DNA of 64,000 bases from Pseudeuparius sepicola (Eukaryota > Arthropoda > Insecta > Coleoptera > Anthribidae). The first letter of the stretch is position 1, and every line of letters starts with the position of its first letter. The DNA is taken from NCBI GenBank assembly GCA_963920635.1, contig OY987307.1:310001-374000 (forward strand). Direction: 5' to 3'. Shown here in pieces: positions 34,291-46,126 of this stretch. Both the position numbers and the translations under genes were made by a program. The notes under the pieces are model-generated. The model did not search any database. It was not told the DNA's origin and was given only the letters and a program-made list of their open reading frames with translations.

Positions 34291-35544
34291 CGGTGAATCG
34301 TATTTTATAAACAAGCAAAAGCTAAGTAACTAACGGGATTTAGAAAGGTGGTATGCTTTTGAATTATACAGGGTGTATCGTAAAAGTGGGACAACATATT
34401 TTTTGATTTTAACAATAAACACCCCGTATATTTTTGGGGATTTTGTCTTGTGTAGTTTTACTACATTCATTACACAATATGAAGATATTTCCAAATAACT
34501 AGAGTAAAAATAAGACAGCGGCATGGTGGGCACCACAGTGTGCATTATAATATTGTGCATCGTCCTACCTTCCCAGGCCAGAAACGTGATGGCCTCATTG
34601 CCGTCCCATCACTTATATTATTATGTTTTAATTATTATTACATATTATTATTACTGCTTCCTAAGTATTTAAAACAGGAAAATTAAAGTTTGTACTCAAG
34701 TGACATTAGTAATATTAATGTGCACATTTTCTAAATTCAATATTCCTGTGAAAACACTCGTAGAGATCCAGCGCAGAATTTTATCCATAATTTCCTCAGA
34801 ATAATTCTCGAAACGTTTCGAATTTGAAACCAATTTTCATTGTGCTAAAAGTAAAAGAAAAAAATTATTATCATTTGACTTTTTAATATACCCAGTGTCC
34901 CCAATGAGAGTCCTACCTCATCACACGTACTTATTTCAAATATATTCATAACAAATTAAGAATTACTGTAAGTTTAAGAAATAAAGAAAAGAGAAGTAAA
35001 CCACGACACATTTGAACTGAGAATATGCAGGAGGCAATCTTGTCATACTTCGTTAAAAAATCCGAGACATTCTATTAAAAATGCATCGATGTATTTGCAA
35101 ATATCATGAAGCTCAGTCCAGAGAGTGTTGAAAATGCATAAGTTTAGACCATAGTGTTATCGTCCATTTCAAAAACTGTTTGAAAATGATAATTATAGAA
35201 GGAGAGATTAATGCCGTATAGTGTTAGAGAGGCAAGCGGAAAATGATTATTTTATAGGTGCGTATTTTTATCACTTGTAAATTATCACTATAAAGATTAC
35301 ACTATACTACTATTAACTAACTGCTACTAGACATTATTATTCGATTACTGTTTATTTTTTGTTTTTGAAGATCATTTGTCGCGTTTTCAAGATGTTAGAC
35401 ATTTGATAATTGCAGAAATTTGGAAAATCAGTGTTAATCCCTATTATATTATTACTTACAGGTTATTAAGAAAATAACAAAAAATGATTTTTATTGTTTG
35501 TCGAAAAGACTGCTATTAATTAGTTGTTGGCAAGAAAAATAAAA
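34291..35544. other. AT-rich interval with MITE ends, no gene seen
   Basis: 'tacagggtgtatcgtaaa' at about 34367 is another mariner-like end. No coding sequence supported. Confidence 0.3.
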
Positions 35545-35805
35545 ATTATCTACATTTTTTGTCTCTACAGTTTTTCTGTATAATCAGAAATAACGGAGCT
35601 ACAGAGATCTGATGAAATAGCAAAAAATCACTCTTTTCAAAATATCTAGTGAGCCATGAACTTTATTAAAAATCCAAAAGGGGCATTAGATTGAGCATTT
35701 AAAACTGCAATTCTTTCCCCATTTAACCTTTGTTCTAGCTCTGCTAGTTTTCGAGATCCCCATAGTGGTCATCGAAAAAACTCACCCAGTATAAAGGTTG
35801 TGCCT
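35545..35805. repeat. Half copy of the 26490-28783 palindromic element
   Basis: Shares 'gtctctacagtttttctgta', 'ctagtgagcc' and 'gagatccccatagtgg' with the right arm of that element, in the same order and orientation. Confidence 0.7.
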
Positions 35806-35943
35806 GAGTGTGGCTCAACACCACTTGCTCTTGTTTACGTCAGGCGTCAGAGTTATTTGATTTTGGTTTTAGTTTTAGGTTAGATTTAGGTTTTAGTTTT
35901 AGTCCGATATTTTATACTTTTTAGTTAGTTTTAAAAGCGTGTT

Positions 35944-37835
35944 CAGAGCTGGGCAGATTTATTTTAAAAAAATCGTTTTAAAGATCTAAGATTGCGATCT
36001 TGATCTTAGATCTAGATCTTTTTTGTTTCAATAAAGAACGATCTTTTTTAAAAAGATCATCGTTTCAAGAGGTTTTGATCTTTGATATTAATTTGACGAT
36101 CTTAGATCATTTTAAAGATCTAAGATCGTTTTAGAGATCTAAGATTGTTTTAAAGATCTAAGATGATCTTTAAAAGGATCTAAGATCGTTATAACGATCT
36201 AAGATCTTTTCCTCATTTGTTTTCGTTCATTTTTGAAACCTTTCTGTGATTTTTTATATAAAATAATGTTTTATTTTTGAAGAATAAAAAATAGTGCTCT
36301 AGGTTGTTGTAGGAATAAGAGTTTTTGTTTTTATATCTACATATTTGTAAAATATGTTCTCATTTTGACCTCAATTGTTGTAACTAGTTCGTTTTTCAAA
36401 CGTTTCTGTGATTTTTTTATACAAAATAATGTAGGTAGAAAGGTAGGTATATATTTTTTAGAAGAATGAATAGTTTTGTATGAACAAGGATTTTTCTTTT
36501 TTTCTCAAATATATGTATTACGAATTCAGTTACTAACGAGCGTTCATTTAAAGCAGTCTACCTCAGGAGATCTCTAGGTCTCAGCTAAGTGCAAATTGTC
36601 AGAATTCGCGAAAAATGACAAATAATCTAAACAAACTGACGTACATACATTTTACCTACAACTACTAGAACCTATTTTGAGGTCTTTAAATGAATGCTTA
36701 TTATGTCAATTTGCATTTTATTTTCAATTATCTATTTCTCAAAATTATAAAATTATAAATTGAATAAATAATCCGTGAACACGTTTTTACAAGAAAAGTC
36801 TAATTCTCCATAGGCATATCAACTGATTGATTACGTAACCAGTTCAGTTAGAGTAGTAACTTTACGTAACTAGTTTCGTAAAATTTTACTTTACACAACT
36901 AGTAAAACTGGACGTATCATCACTTGCTCAGGTTTGAAAAAGATGTCACTTTATGTCAAAATTAGGAAAAGTATTTATAGATATCTACAGGATGATTTTT
37001 TAGGTCTACCACCGCGATTTTCTCGTCATTTTGCGGCCTATAAAAAAAAACGTAAGAAACAAAAATGTGGCAATTTTGGACAGCTAAGTGGTGCTGCAGA
37101 AGAAATGGGCACCCATGGCCAACTTGTCGCCCAATATTAAAAAAACCTCAAATTGAGCAAAACTATTAATGGCCGTGGAATGTTTATTTTAAGAGACAGA
37201 GGAAAACTTTTATATTGAAAATTGATGTCACTGAGAGGCTTTATCCACCCAGGTGCTCAGATAGTTTCAGCAAATTATACAGGGTCTTCGGCTCTCTTGA
37301 GACCATGAAAATTTTTGTCGATTTTAGGTTTTTTTAGTATGGAGGCCCATTCATTTTTAATGTCGCCTCGCTGACCAAAATTGCCATATTTTGTTTTCTT
37401 ACATATTTTCTGTACGGCCCAAAATAAGCGAGAAAATCGCGGTGGTAGACCTAAAAAAATCATCCTGGTAATATCATGAATTTTGTTCAAAGATCTTAGA
37501 TCATTTAGAGGATCTTGGATCGTTCATTTAGAAGGTCCTAGATCGTTTAGAAGATCTTAGATCGTTTAGAAGGTCTTAGATCGTTTAGAAGATCTTAGAT
37601 CGTTTAGAAGATCTTAGATTGTTCAAAAGATCTTATATCTTTTTTAAATAGATCATTTTTAGACGATCTTTGATCTGAGATCGTTTTTGCGTGAAAAGAT
37701 CTATTTTTAAACGATCTTTGATCTAAGATCGTTTTTGCATGAAAAGATCTATTTTTAAACGATCTTAGATCTTTTTATGAAAAACGATCTGATCTATGAT
37801 CTAGATCTTTTTTGTCACGATCTTTCCCAGCTCTG
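35944..37835. mobile_element. hAT-like element with subterminal GATC-repeat arrays
   Basis: Ends are CAGAGCTGGG and CCCAGCTCTG, flanked by an exact 8-bp duplication AGCGTGTT (35936-35943 and 37836-37843). Both subterminal regions (about 35970-36215 and 37490-37825) are arrays of short units related to GATCTTAGATCGTTTAGAA, itself built around the palindrome GATCTAAGATC-like core. No transposase gene is present, so it is non-autonomous. A mariner MITE (36988-37468) is nested in the middle. Subterminal repeats of this sort in hAT elements are known as transposase binding sites; the number here is unusually high. Confidence 0.85.
36988..37468. mobile_element. Mariner-type MITE nested in the hAT-like element
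   Basis: CAGGATGATTTTTTAGGTCT at the left returns as 'agacctaaaaaaatcatcctg' minus its first base at the right. 'ccaccgcgattttctcg' pairs with 'cgagaaaatcgcggtgg'. TA lies next to the left end and within two bases of the right end. The two open frames reading GLPPRFSR on opposite strands come from the two arms. Confidence 0.75.
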
Positions 37836-37852
37836 AGCGTGTTATAAAAAAA

Positions 37853-37938
37853 CATTCTCGCGGGGACTGCGGGGCAGCGGGCAGGGGGGGGGGCAATGGC
37901 CAATGCCCCCCCCCTCGCCCCTACCCTGCTACGCCACT
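37853..37938. repeat. GC-rich mini-hairpin with hAT-like end
   Basis: A run of ten G (37886-37895) and a run of nine C (about 37907-37915) flank 'caatggccaatg'. The right end, 'gctacgccactg', is the complement of the hAT-type terminus CAGTGGCGTAGC. It is probably the remains of a very small hAT MITE. Confidence 0.5.
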
Positions 37939-38009
37939 GACCCCATTATTCTCCCCCTCTTCTCTTCTTCGGTTCTGCCGGCCCACGATTTGTTTTGGTT
38001 CAGTTTACT

Positions 38010-38220
38010 TACGCTCCGGGTATATTCAATATTCGTGTTTCTGCCAACGGCCTGAACGCATCGAGTGTTTCGTGAAATGGGAGATGGATTGCAGTCGTCC
38101 TCGTTGAGATCCCCACGTTTTTTGAACCTCCAGCACACGCTGTACCGCGTATTCTACGAGCCGCCATCGCACTGAAGTCCTGCCCTGTCTTGCCAGTGCA
38201 AAATTTATGATATTAGGTCC
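38010..38220 (-). pseudogene. Possible hAT transposase N-terminal exon
   Basis: One minus-strand frame reads KKRGDLNEDDCNPSPISRN followed by a donor-like AGC|GTAAGT at about 38011. The composition resembles the disordered N terminus of hAT (ZMYM-like) transposases. Another frame from ATG at about 38166 is equally open. No catalytic part is attached. Confidence 0.25.
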
Positions 38221-38327
38221 TAGATAGTGTAAGTGTAAGTACAATTTTTGCTGCTGTAGTATTCGTTCGCTTAGTGTAATTATTGTTACCTATACCTTCC
38301 TTAGAAAGTTAACAGTACCATTATGCA

Positions 38328-38449
38328 CGTATAATAATAGTAAAGATATTTCTCGCACAACAGTATTAGCCACATGCTACTATTCATAAATAGTTCAATA
38401 AAGCAATCTGCAGGTAACATATTTCTTGTACACCGGACGTTGCAGTGTG
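38328..38449 (+). repeat. 122-bp direct repeat, left copy
   Basis: From 'acgtataataatagtaaag' to 'ggacgttgcagtgtg'. Repeated with only a few changes at 39596-39719. The two copies exactly bracket the hAT relic. Confidence 0.85.
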
Positions 38450-39595
38450 TTCGGGCGTAGCCAGGATTTAGTTTTGGGGGGGGGTTAGTTTGAGAAGTAA
38501 ATAAAACAACAAAAATATACTTACATGAAATTTAATATCTATATATTCATCCGAAAAACTACGACATATCTATAAAGTTGTTAACTTTAAATGAAATGGA
38601 TAAATTAATTTCGTTCCTCTGCGCTAAATCTAAAACCATTAAAGAAGAAATCTTCGGCTTTTTTTTTAAATATATCCACTACTTCATCTGCATGAATTTC
38701 TGTTCCATAGTGAATGTTCATTAGAGCCAAACCATTAAGTCTGTTTTCACTTGTAGTGTTTCGTAAATAGTTTTTCAGTCTCCTTAGGCTCGAGAAAGAC
38801 CTTTCTGGGGTAGCAGTGGATACAGGAATGGTAGCGAAGATTTGTAGTAATGTGTAAATATTAGGATAAAGGTTTTTATCGCACATATCTAGGCATTCCA
38901 AACTAGATTTCGGGGTAGGCAGTCTTCTTATCAGCATGCAAGGTAGCTGAAGCTTTGAAAGCTAAATACAAATTAGTTTCTTTATTAGAAACCCCTTGAC
39001 CTTGACTACACCACTTTTTCCAGTAGTCCATACCTTTAGGTTTATCACCCTTCCTTTTTTTCCCCTCCATTTTTCGACAGTAATAATGATTCACGTATCT
39101 ATCCTTAACAAGGTCATCGAATAACAGTGCACTAAAATAATTACTCACTTACACGGTACACTTAATTCTCTTCACTATTCGTTCACCACTTTTCACTTTT
39201 ATTCGCTTCGAGTTCGCATGGAACAATACTGCCGTAAGCGCGGTCACGCGCCGCTTATATAGCAGCCCAGTAGCCGTCCAGAAACTTCCACGAACTTCCA
39301 CGAACTTCCACGAACTTCCACAAAGTTCCGCTCATTTCGACCGGGGGGCGTGGCGAATAATCGAGAAACAACGCAAAGTGTCCCTACAATACAAAATAGT
39401 TCGGCTGCAACTGCGTCTGCCTCTCGTCAAAAGATGGCGCTAGGCGCTACTATTACTACATATATTCAAACGTAATAATAATTTAACTCTTCACTCCTCG
39501 TATTTTTTCGGCATAATATTAGGTAATATTTTTCTTATTTCGGGGGGGGGGGGGGTGTTGAACCCCCGAAACCCCCCCCCTTGGCTACGCCCGTG
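38450..39595 (-). mobile_element. hAT relic with CGGGCGTAGCC ends
   Basis: The left end 'cgggcgtagccagg' followed by ten G returns as nine C and 'ggctacgcccg' at the right (39573-39592). Inside are the C-terminal part of a hAT transposase and an upstream fragment, both on the minus strand. A TATA-like 'ttatatag' (39255-39262) and tandem 'cgaacttcca' units (about 39281-39320) lie at the 5' side and may be its promoter. Confidence 0.7.
38605..39100 (-). pseudogene. hAT transposase remnant (C-terminal dimerisation region)
   Basis: The minus-strand frame 38937-38605 reads PVSTATPERSFSSLRRLKNY and then RNTTSENRLNGLALMNIHY, the hallmark C-terminal dimerisation region of hAT transposases of the ZMYM1-like group. 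It ends in a normal stop. Upstream, 39070-38905, a second frame (DYWKKWCSQGQGVSNKETN) may be part of the N-terminal half. The central RNase-H-like core is missing, so the gene is an internally deleted derivative. Confidence 0.75.
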
Positions 39596-39719
39596 ACGTA
39601 AAATAATAGTAAAGATATTTCTGGCACAACAGTATTAGCCACATGCTACTATTCATAAATAGTGCAATAAAGCAATCTGCAGGTAACATATTTCTTGTAC
39701 ACCGGACGTTGCAGTGTGA
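39596..39719 (+). repeat. 122-bp direct repeat, right copy
   Basis: From 'acgtaaaataatagtaaag' to 'ggacgttgcagtgtg'. It differs from the left copy by a few substitutions, for example 'ctcgcac' versus 'ctggcac' and 'gttcaat' versus 'gtgcaat'. Confidence 0.85.
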
Positions 39720-41198
39720 TTCATATAAGTAGGTACATTGACAAATATTAAGTTTGCATCATAAAGATTTTTTTTGCAGAACTAGGTGTACGTATTTAAA
39801 ATTTGATTTTGCCAAAAATGTGTGCTTTTGTACCACGTGATCAAGTATATTTTTACACCCCCCTCTTACTTTCTATATTTTTGAGGTTAGGAAAAGAAGT
39901 TTAAGATGAAAGTTGTAGAAGCCTAAGCAAGCTTAGCAGAAAAGCAGCGCCAAACCAAACTTAGGTTTTTTTTAAATGGAACACCCTGTATATTTTTATA
40001 TATTCGAAATCCGCTCGTTGTCACAAAATTCAATGATGTATACATGAATGGTTTGTTTCAAGCGTTTGAAGAATAGTTGATCTTGAAACTTCCAATTTTG
40101 CACTTTTGATGTCAACTTTATCGAAAATGAAACCTCTGCGGAAAGAACCTTATACAGGGTGTCCTAGGCTAAGTGAGCCAATAGGTGTAAAACACAAAAC
40201 AAAATGAGTTCAAATTTCTAGCATATTTTCGTCTTTGAAAAATCAAGATGGCGTCATTGTAGGTGAAGTGCCTTTTCCTTTAAAGATAGCGAAAAATTTC
40301 ATTAAGACAAGTTAAAAATTAAAAATTACCCCCGTGTACCAAATTTTGGAAAGATCGGCCTACTTTGTTTTTACCACTCTTTTCTTTCCCTGTATATTTG
40401 AATATATTAGAATTACATAAAGGGTGTTCAACAACGTATAAAGGTTCATAAAAATTCAGCATTTAGAGATGGCACAGATAAGAACACTCTGTATATTTTG
40501 TATTGGACCTTTGCACACCAACACCTTTAGTGGTCCTATTGACCATTCAACTGTTTTGAGGGGATTCCATGGCACACTTGACTTGACTTTAAAATTCCCA
40601 TTTTGCTCAAATTTGACACCCTGCAGAATATAACTCCCTGTATATTTTTTATTCAAATTTGGTATATAGGGGTTTTGGGGTGTTCTGATTATAACGCTGT
40701 GGGATCAGATTTTAAATAAAAAAATCGCTAAATGGTTTTCGTGAAAATCGGGGGTTTAAAAAAAATCGCAGCCGGCCCTGGATTTGCTTTTTGAAAATGG
40801 TAGGAAGGTTAAAAGAAGCGGTTTTTGATGGCCTTTTAAACAAAAAAAAGTTTTGGCGATTATCTCCAAAAATGAAGATTTTACGGATTTGTACAGTTTT
40901 AAAGTTGGACACCCTGTATATGTATATATTTTTTTACAATTTGTCATGTCTTTATAGGCCTAACAAATTCTGAGAAATTCGATGAAGCTACTTTTCAACA
41001 ATCTGTATACATTGGAAACCAAAAATTATTTAAAATTATAATTAATCAAATGTGCTAAAAGGATTACTTAAGTATACTTAAGTTATTATTTTGTTTTTTA
41101 TTTTAAAAACTACTTACAGATTGATCAAAAACAGTATGTAAATGAATTAATGTAAACATTTTAAAGATCGTTTTTCAGAAAATTAAATTTTATTTTTA
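39720..41198. other. Cluster of mariner-type MITE fragments
   Basis: Several ends of CAGGGTGTCC/ACACCCTGTA type occur (about 39983, 40154, 40619 and 40909). The 40450-40650 stretch shares 'ttgaggggattccatgg' and 'ttgcacaccaacac'-like sequence with 29395-29460 in inverse orientation. No gene is supported. Confidence 0.45.
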
Positions 41199-42035
41199 TA
41201 AGCTTTTATCATATTATTTAACTTGCCCTGTACGTTCGTAAGTTAGTATGTAGGTATGTGTGCATCGAATCTTGCAAGCTGAATTAATTAGAACCACTTC
41301 TTGACATCCGATCTAAGCTGAAATTTTGCTACACCTTTAGTTCTGGGTTCTGGTGGCAATACAATATGCGATACTCAATATTGTAATACCACAAGATGGC
41401 GGATGATGTAGGTATTTTTTTGTCAACCCCCTTAATATGGATATCAAATGAAAGGGATTGAATAGTAGAAAACGATAAAGTTAGAGACATCACACTAAAT
41501 TCAATATGACCGCCGCTCCAAGATGGCGGATTACCTATTTGATACCTAACATGGGTATCAAATGAAAGGACTCGACGGGTAGAAAACAATAAGGCTTCAT
41601 ACGAAATCCAATATGGCGGCCGCCCCAAGATGGCGGACTAAATTAAATAGGTACTAAAAAGCACAAAATAAAATAAAAAATGAAAAAAAAACCTTTTGAT
41701 AAACAAGCTTTTATTTAAGCCATGTACTAAAATCAATAAAATAAGTTTTGGTTTTCGTTAAGATAATTCAATTCCAAATTTCGACAAGTTTTTGTAAATC
41801 GAAAAGCTTTCTCGCGAAATGTTAATAAAAGTAGGTACCAATTAATTTTATTGGACAGTGATTGGTTGGAAGTACCTACTTGCCATAGTATGTATTTTCT
41901 TTACAGTTCGTGCGACAAGCTTTTTGATTTAAAAAATTTGTCGCAGTTTGACACTGAATTATCTGAACGAAAACCTAAACTTATTTTATGTTTTAGTACC
42001 TACATGGCTTAAATAAAAGCTTGTTTTTAAAGAGG
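41199..42035 (-). mobile_element. Foldback family, copy 6
   Basis: Starts 'ataagcttttatcatattat' and 'taacttgccctg', continues with three inverted CCAAGATGGCGG modules (41392, 41518, 41625) and the core palindrome, and ends 'aaataaaagcttgttttta'. The right GGCGGCC arm is missing. Confidence 0.75.
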
Positions 42036-43522
42036 TTTTTTCTCACTGATTGCTTTAAAATTAAAAATACTAGCCTTTTTCTTCTCATTTTATTTCGAAA
42101 CAGAATACTTAGTCTAGTTTGCAATTTTTTTATATGTTAACCCGTAACCTTAAAAATAATGATTCTTATTTTGTACTTCCGACATCCTTGTAGACTGTGG
42201 TATCAAAACTAAGCCGCAGTTTGTTGATTTCCAGCGGATGTGACGATGAAATAGGGTCATATCGATGACGCAAAATCGATATATTATAAGTCTCCACCTA
42301 CTTTCGTTGGTATTCGTATTATTGGATGAGGCTATAATGAAAATAAAAACAAATAATCAATATTGTCAACATTAGTTATTATTTTTTTTGCAAAGTAGTC
42401 AAATAAAAAATTTCAGGCGTTTACTTTTCTAAGCACATTTTTAATTTCCCAATATATTATTATGCAAGGGTATGTACAGCGTGTCCCAAATAGTTTGTCC
42501 TACCCCCTGGATCTCAGGAACCGTAAGAGATACGAAAAAAAACTTGAATACAAAAGTTGTAAGGTTGGCAGTGGACGTAACTTCTCTTTTATTTTCACAT
42601 ATACAGGGCGATTCGTATTTGCAGGACAAAAATAAAATATTTAGATTTTGACAATTGCATTAATCCTTTGGAATATTTGCATTCTCCATGAAATTTGCTA
42701 CAGAACCGTTTTTTTTTGTTTTGTATTTTGGATGCAGCGTTGCCAAGATATCGAATTTTTCTTGGAATTTAGGGACTTCGTGGAGGTTATGGAAACTGAA
42801 TGCTGTAAGATATCAGAGATATATTTTAGCCGAAGTATGACAGCACAACCGTGTGTGGTATGGTATGTCGAAATTGGTTTTTGCATATACAGTGTGTTCA
42901 TAACAGGCTCTCAAAATCAGATAATTGCAAACAGCAATAACTTATTTTTTTCAAATGGAATGACCCATATTTCTATAGTTTGTTGGATGCCGGCGTCCAA
43001 GCCCCACATTTTATGTAAATAACATTCTATACCAAAAACTACCCGTTTTCGAGATATTTAGTATTTAAGAAAATTTCTTTGCATTTTTCATTCAGGTGAG
43101 AAAGTTTTATCAAGCAAGCCATAACTATTTTTTATGGACCAAAAATTTGATTTTTCGACAAAAAGTCATTCTTGATAAAAGTTTCTGCTTTTTGAAAAAA
43201 TATGGTTCACGAAGAGAATTTTCGATTTTTTTATACAGGGTGTCCAAAAAATACAAAAACATGAAATGCTATCAAGAATAAACTGCCTTTATTTTTAAAA
43301 ATATCAAAAACTTTTACTTAGAAAAGTTGTTTAGAATTAAAAGATGTGTCCGATTGTCACTTTTCAAACAAATCAGCCAACTCCGAAGTGTGAAATTCCT
43401 TTGTTTTTAAAAATATCAAAAATATTTATTTCGAAAAGTTGTTTAGAATTAAAAGGCGTGTCAGTGTGTAATTTTTGAAGCAAATCCGCCGACTTTGATT
43501 TTTCAATTTTTTACCCATTTAA
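42036..43522. other. MITE-rich interval, no gene supported
   Basis: Ends of mariner-type MITEs occur at about 42477 (cagcgtgtccc), 42605, 42890 and 43237 (cagggtgtcc). Repeated segments 'gaaaagttgtttagaattaaaag' (given here as two shorter matches, 'gaaaagttgtttag' and 'gaattaaaag') appear twice near 43322 and 43433. The open frame at 42648-43022 is not a recognisable protein. Confidence 0.4.
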
Positions 43523-43774
43523 TTTTACGTATCTAAGCAAAATTCTTGACTTTTATGGGACAAATAAGTATTACCTTAAGTTTAATTTCACATAAAAAAA
43601 TTGTTTTTATTTGACAGTTGATTTTATTTGACAGTTATCAAACTGTAAAATAAAAACAATTGCTTCTATTTTCTCCATGGCCTACTCATCAATATCGATT
43701 AATGTGGAATTAAACTTAAAGGTAATAATTATTTGTTCCATAAAAGTCAAGAATTTTGCTTAGATACGTAAAAT
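43523..43774. repeat. Palindromic MITE with about 70-bp arms
   Basis: 'ttttacgtatctaagcaa' at 43523 returns as 'ttgcttagatacgtaaaa' at 43755. 'gacttttatggg' pairs with 'ccataaaagtc', and 'ttaagtttaatt' with 'aattaaacttaa'. No coding sequence. Confidence 0.75.
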
Positions 43775-43839
43775 AGTTTGATGATATTTTAATTTATAAT
43801 TATTTTGGCATCAATTTAGAACTGAGAAACGTAATGTAA

Positions 43840-44352
43840 CTAAATTTATACCCCAAATGCTAGACGGTACATCAACTTTGCAACAAACATAACAGAATTT
43901 TAAAGCGTAAATATCATTTTCTTTCGAAAAATACCTATTCTTATCGGTAATTAGTAATAAAAACTTAATAGAATATTAAAGCTAGTGATATAAAATAGCT
44001 TTTACGAAGTTCCGAGTTTTTAAAATTTTCAGAAATTTCATAAATAGGTATTAAAAATTGGCAAAAAACTAGATATTTTAGTAGAGCGTTTAAATTTGGC
44101 ACACTTAGTAAAATTGAAAAATAAACAACTTTTTCAAGTAAAACTTTTTGATATTTTAACAACTAAACCCATTTTTGGCAATATATTTTATAAATGTCAT
44201 TTTTGACAGATAACAAAAGTCACATTAAGACGTTTGAGTGGGTCATTTTTCATCTTTTTTGAAGCAAAAGGTAACCCCAAAATTAAATTTCAAAATAAAA
44301 CGTTAATTAAAAATTTCCCCCCTATGGTGCGAACTTTTTGGAGGACACTGTA
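43840..44352. repeat. MITE family E copy
   Basis: The right part is the inverse of 17909-18130, ending 'aactttttggaggacactgta'. 'atcaactttgcaacaaac' at about 43871 recurs near 56816-56835. Confidence 0.6.
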
Positions 44353-45117
44353 TATCTCCAAAACGGGATATTATTTGTTTTTCTGAAAACGCAAGAAACA
44401 ATTTTACATTTGTTTTTCAGAATTAAAAACAAAAAAGTTGAAGGGGTTAGAATGCTATGTGAATAACCTCGTACAAAACCAAAATTTCCTGTCTTATAAA
44501 GCACTTGGGTGAAGAAATTATTCCATTTAATTTGCTTCAGTTAAGATTTGAAAGCGTCAACTCTGTGGCTTAATTCGATCTATCGTGAACTTCCTGTTAG
44601 TATTTTTGTTCGGTCACTATTACACTTTAGTTCAGTGCAGATTCCTATGTGAAAGAAATAATTATTTCAATTTGGATTTTTCGCTATACAATTCGTTGAC
44701 CCTGTGACTATGAGTGGCTATCAGTGCTGCGAAACACAGTAAATATATTTTTATATCTCGGCTTTCAGTAATTTGGAAATTCAAGCTTGCAATAAATTAA
44801 CACTGAAGACGTAATGGAGTTGATAACACTTAATAAATTAAACTTTTTATCGCATTTATTGTGTGGTCAAATGTTAAAATTGTCGTAAATCTTATTACAA
44901 TCTTGTACAAGTTTCGTATTCAATTTATTCAGGCAGAAGGTTTTTTAGAAAAAGTTATTTCCATTTTTATATGTACTTTATTATTATCTTACTTTTCTTT
45001 CCGCCTAAAATGCAGTCTACTATATTTTGAAACCCATTGTAGATGATATAACATAATCACGTCTACTTATTATGTATATCTGAAAATTTCGATATGTATT
45101 ATTGTGCTTGACATGTA
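44353..45117. other. AT-rich interval without recognised features
   Basis: No supported coding sequence or complete repeat. Confidence 0.3.
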
Positions 45118-46126
45118 AAAAAAACCTTTTTAAAAATAAGCTTTTATTTAAGCCATGTACTAAAAGGGATAAAATAAGTTTAGGTTTTCGTTAAGATAAT
45201 TCAATTCCAAATTGCGACAAGTTTTTGCAAATTGAAAAGCTTGTCGCGCGAAATGTTGATGAAAGTAGGTACCAATTAATTTTATTGGACAGTGATTGGT
45301 TGATAAGCAAGTATATATATTTATTTGCCAAAGTATGCATTTTTTCACAAAATTTAGTTTGCTACTGGTTTTTCATTATTTTGACTCATTGTTAGTTGTA
45401 GTAGTTTAAGTTTTTTTTAAAGACAGAGATGGCAATTCAGAAGTTGTAAGTATGTTTATGAGTTCTTAATAAAAACAAAAATTCGGCTATACTTATTGGC
45501 ACACTGCTCGATTTTTGAAATTTAATAAATATAAACTAAAATCACAATAAAAATGTGAATATTATTAAAACTGTAAAACATAAATATAGACACGTATATA
45601 TATTTAAGAATATCTTTTTAAGTGCTATTACGTAGTGCAATAAAATACAGGGTGTTCTATTCAAAAAAATGTAAGTTTGTAGTACACCCTGTATACTGTA
45701 TAAATAAATTCAAAATTCGGAATTTTAAAAAAATGACCCACATGGATTAAATAAAAGCTTGTATTTAAAAAGGTTTTTTCTATTTTCAATTTTATTTTGT
45801 GCTTTTTAGTACCTATTTGATTCCTATGTCAGGAGGGTGGTAAATAAATTTAGTCAGTCATATTAGATTTCGAAGTCATTCACCTTATTGTTTTCTACCC
45901 GTCGAGCCCTTTCATTTGATACCAATGTTGGGTATCAAATAGGTAATCCGCCATCTTGGAGCGGCGGCCATATTGAATTTAGTGTGATGTCACTAACTTT
46001 TTCGTTTTCTACTCTTGTAGCCCTTTCATTCGATACCCATATTAAGAAGGTTGACAAAAAATATTGCATATTGTATTGTCACCTGAACTAAAGGTGTATG
46101 CAGGGCAAGTTAAATAAAAGCTTGTA
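45118..46126 (+). mobile_element. Foldback family, copy 7, split in the core
   Basis: The left part of the core palindrome (45118-45345) ends at 'caaagtatgcatttttt'. The family sequence resumes at about 45745 with 'acatggattaaataaaagc' and the right arm, ending 'gggcaagttaaataaaagc'. The intervening 400 bp are AT-rich and unrelated. They replace the right half of the core, so an insertion plus deletion is likely. Confidence 0.7.

Noticed and set aside
35970..37825. CRISPR-like array of GATC repeats
   Set aside because: Units are adjacent, palindromic and without unique spacers, and lie just inside hAT ends with an 8-bp duplication in an insect genome.
42648..43022. 124-codon plus-strand frame
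   Set aside because: Lies in MITE sequence with CAG-type ends, and has no recognisable protein family.
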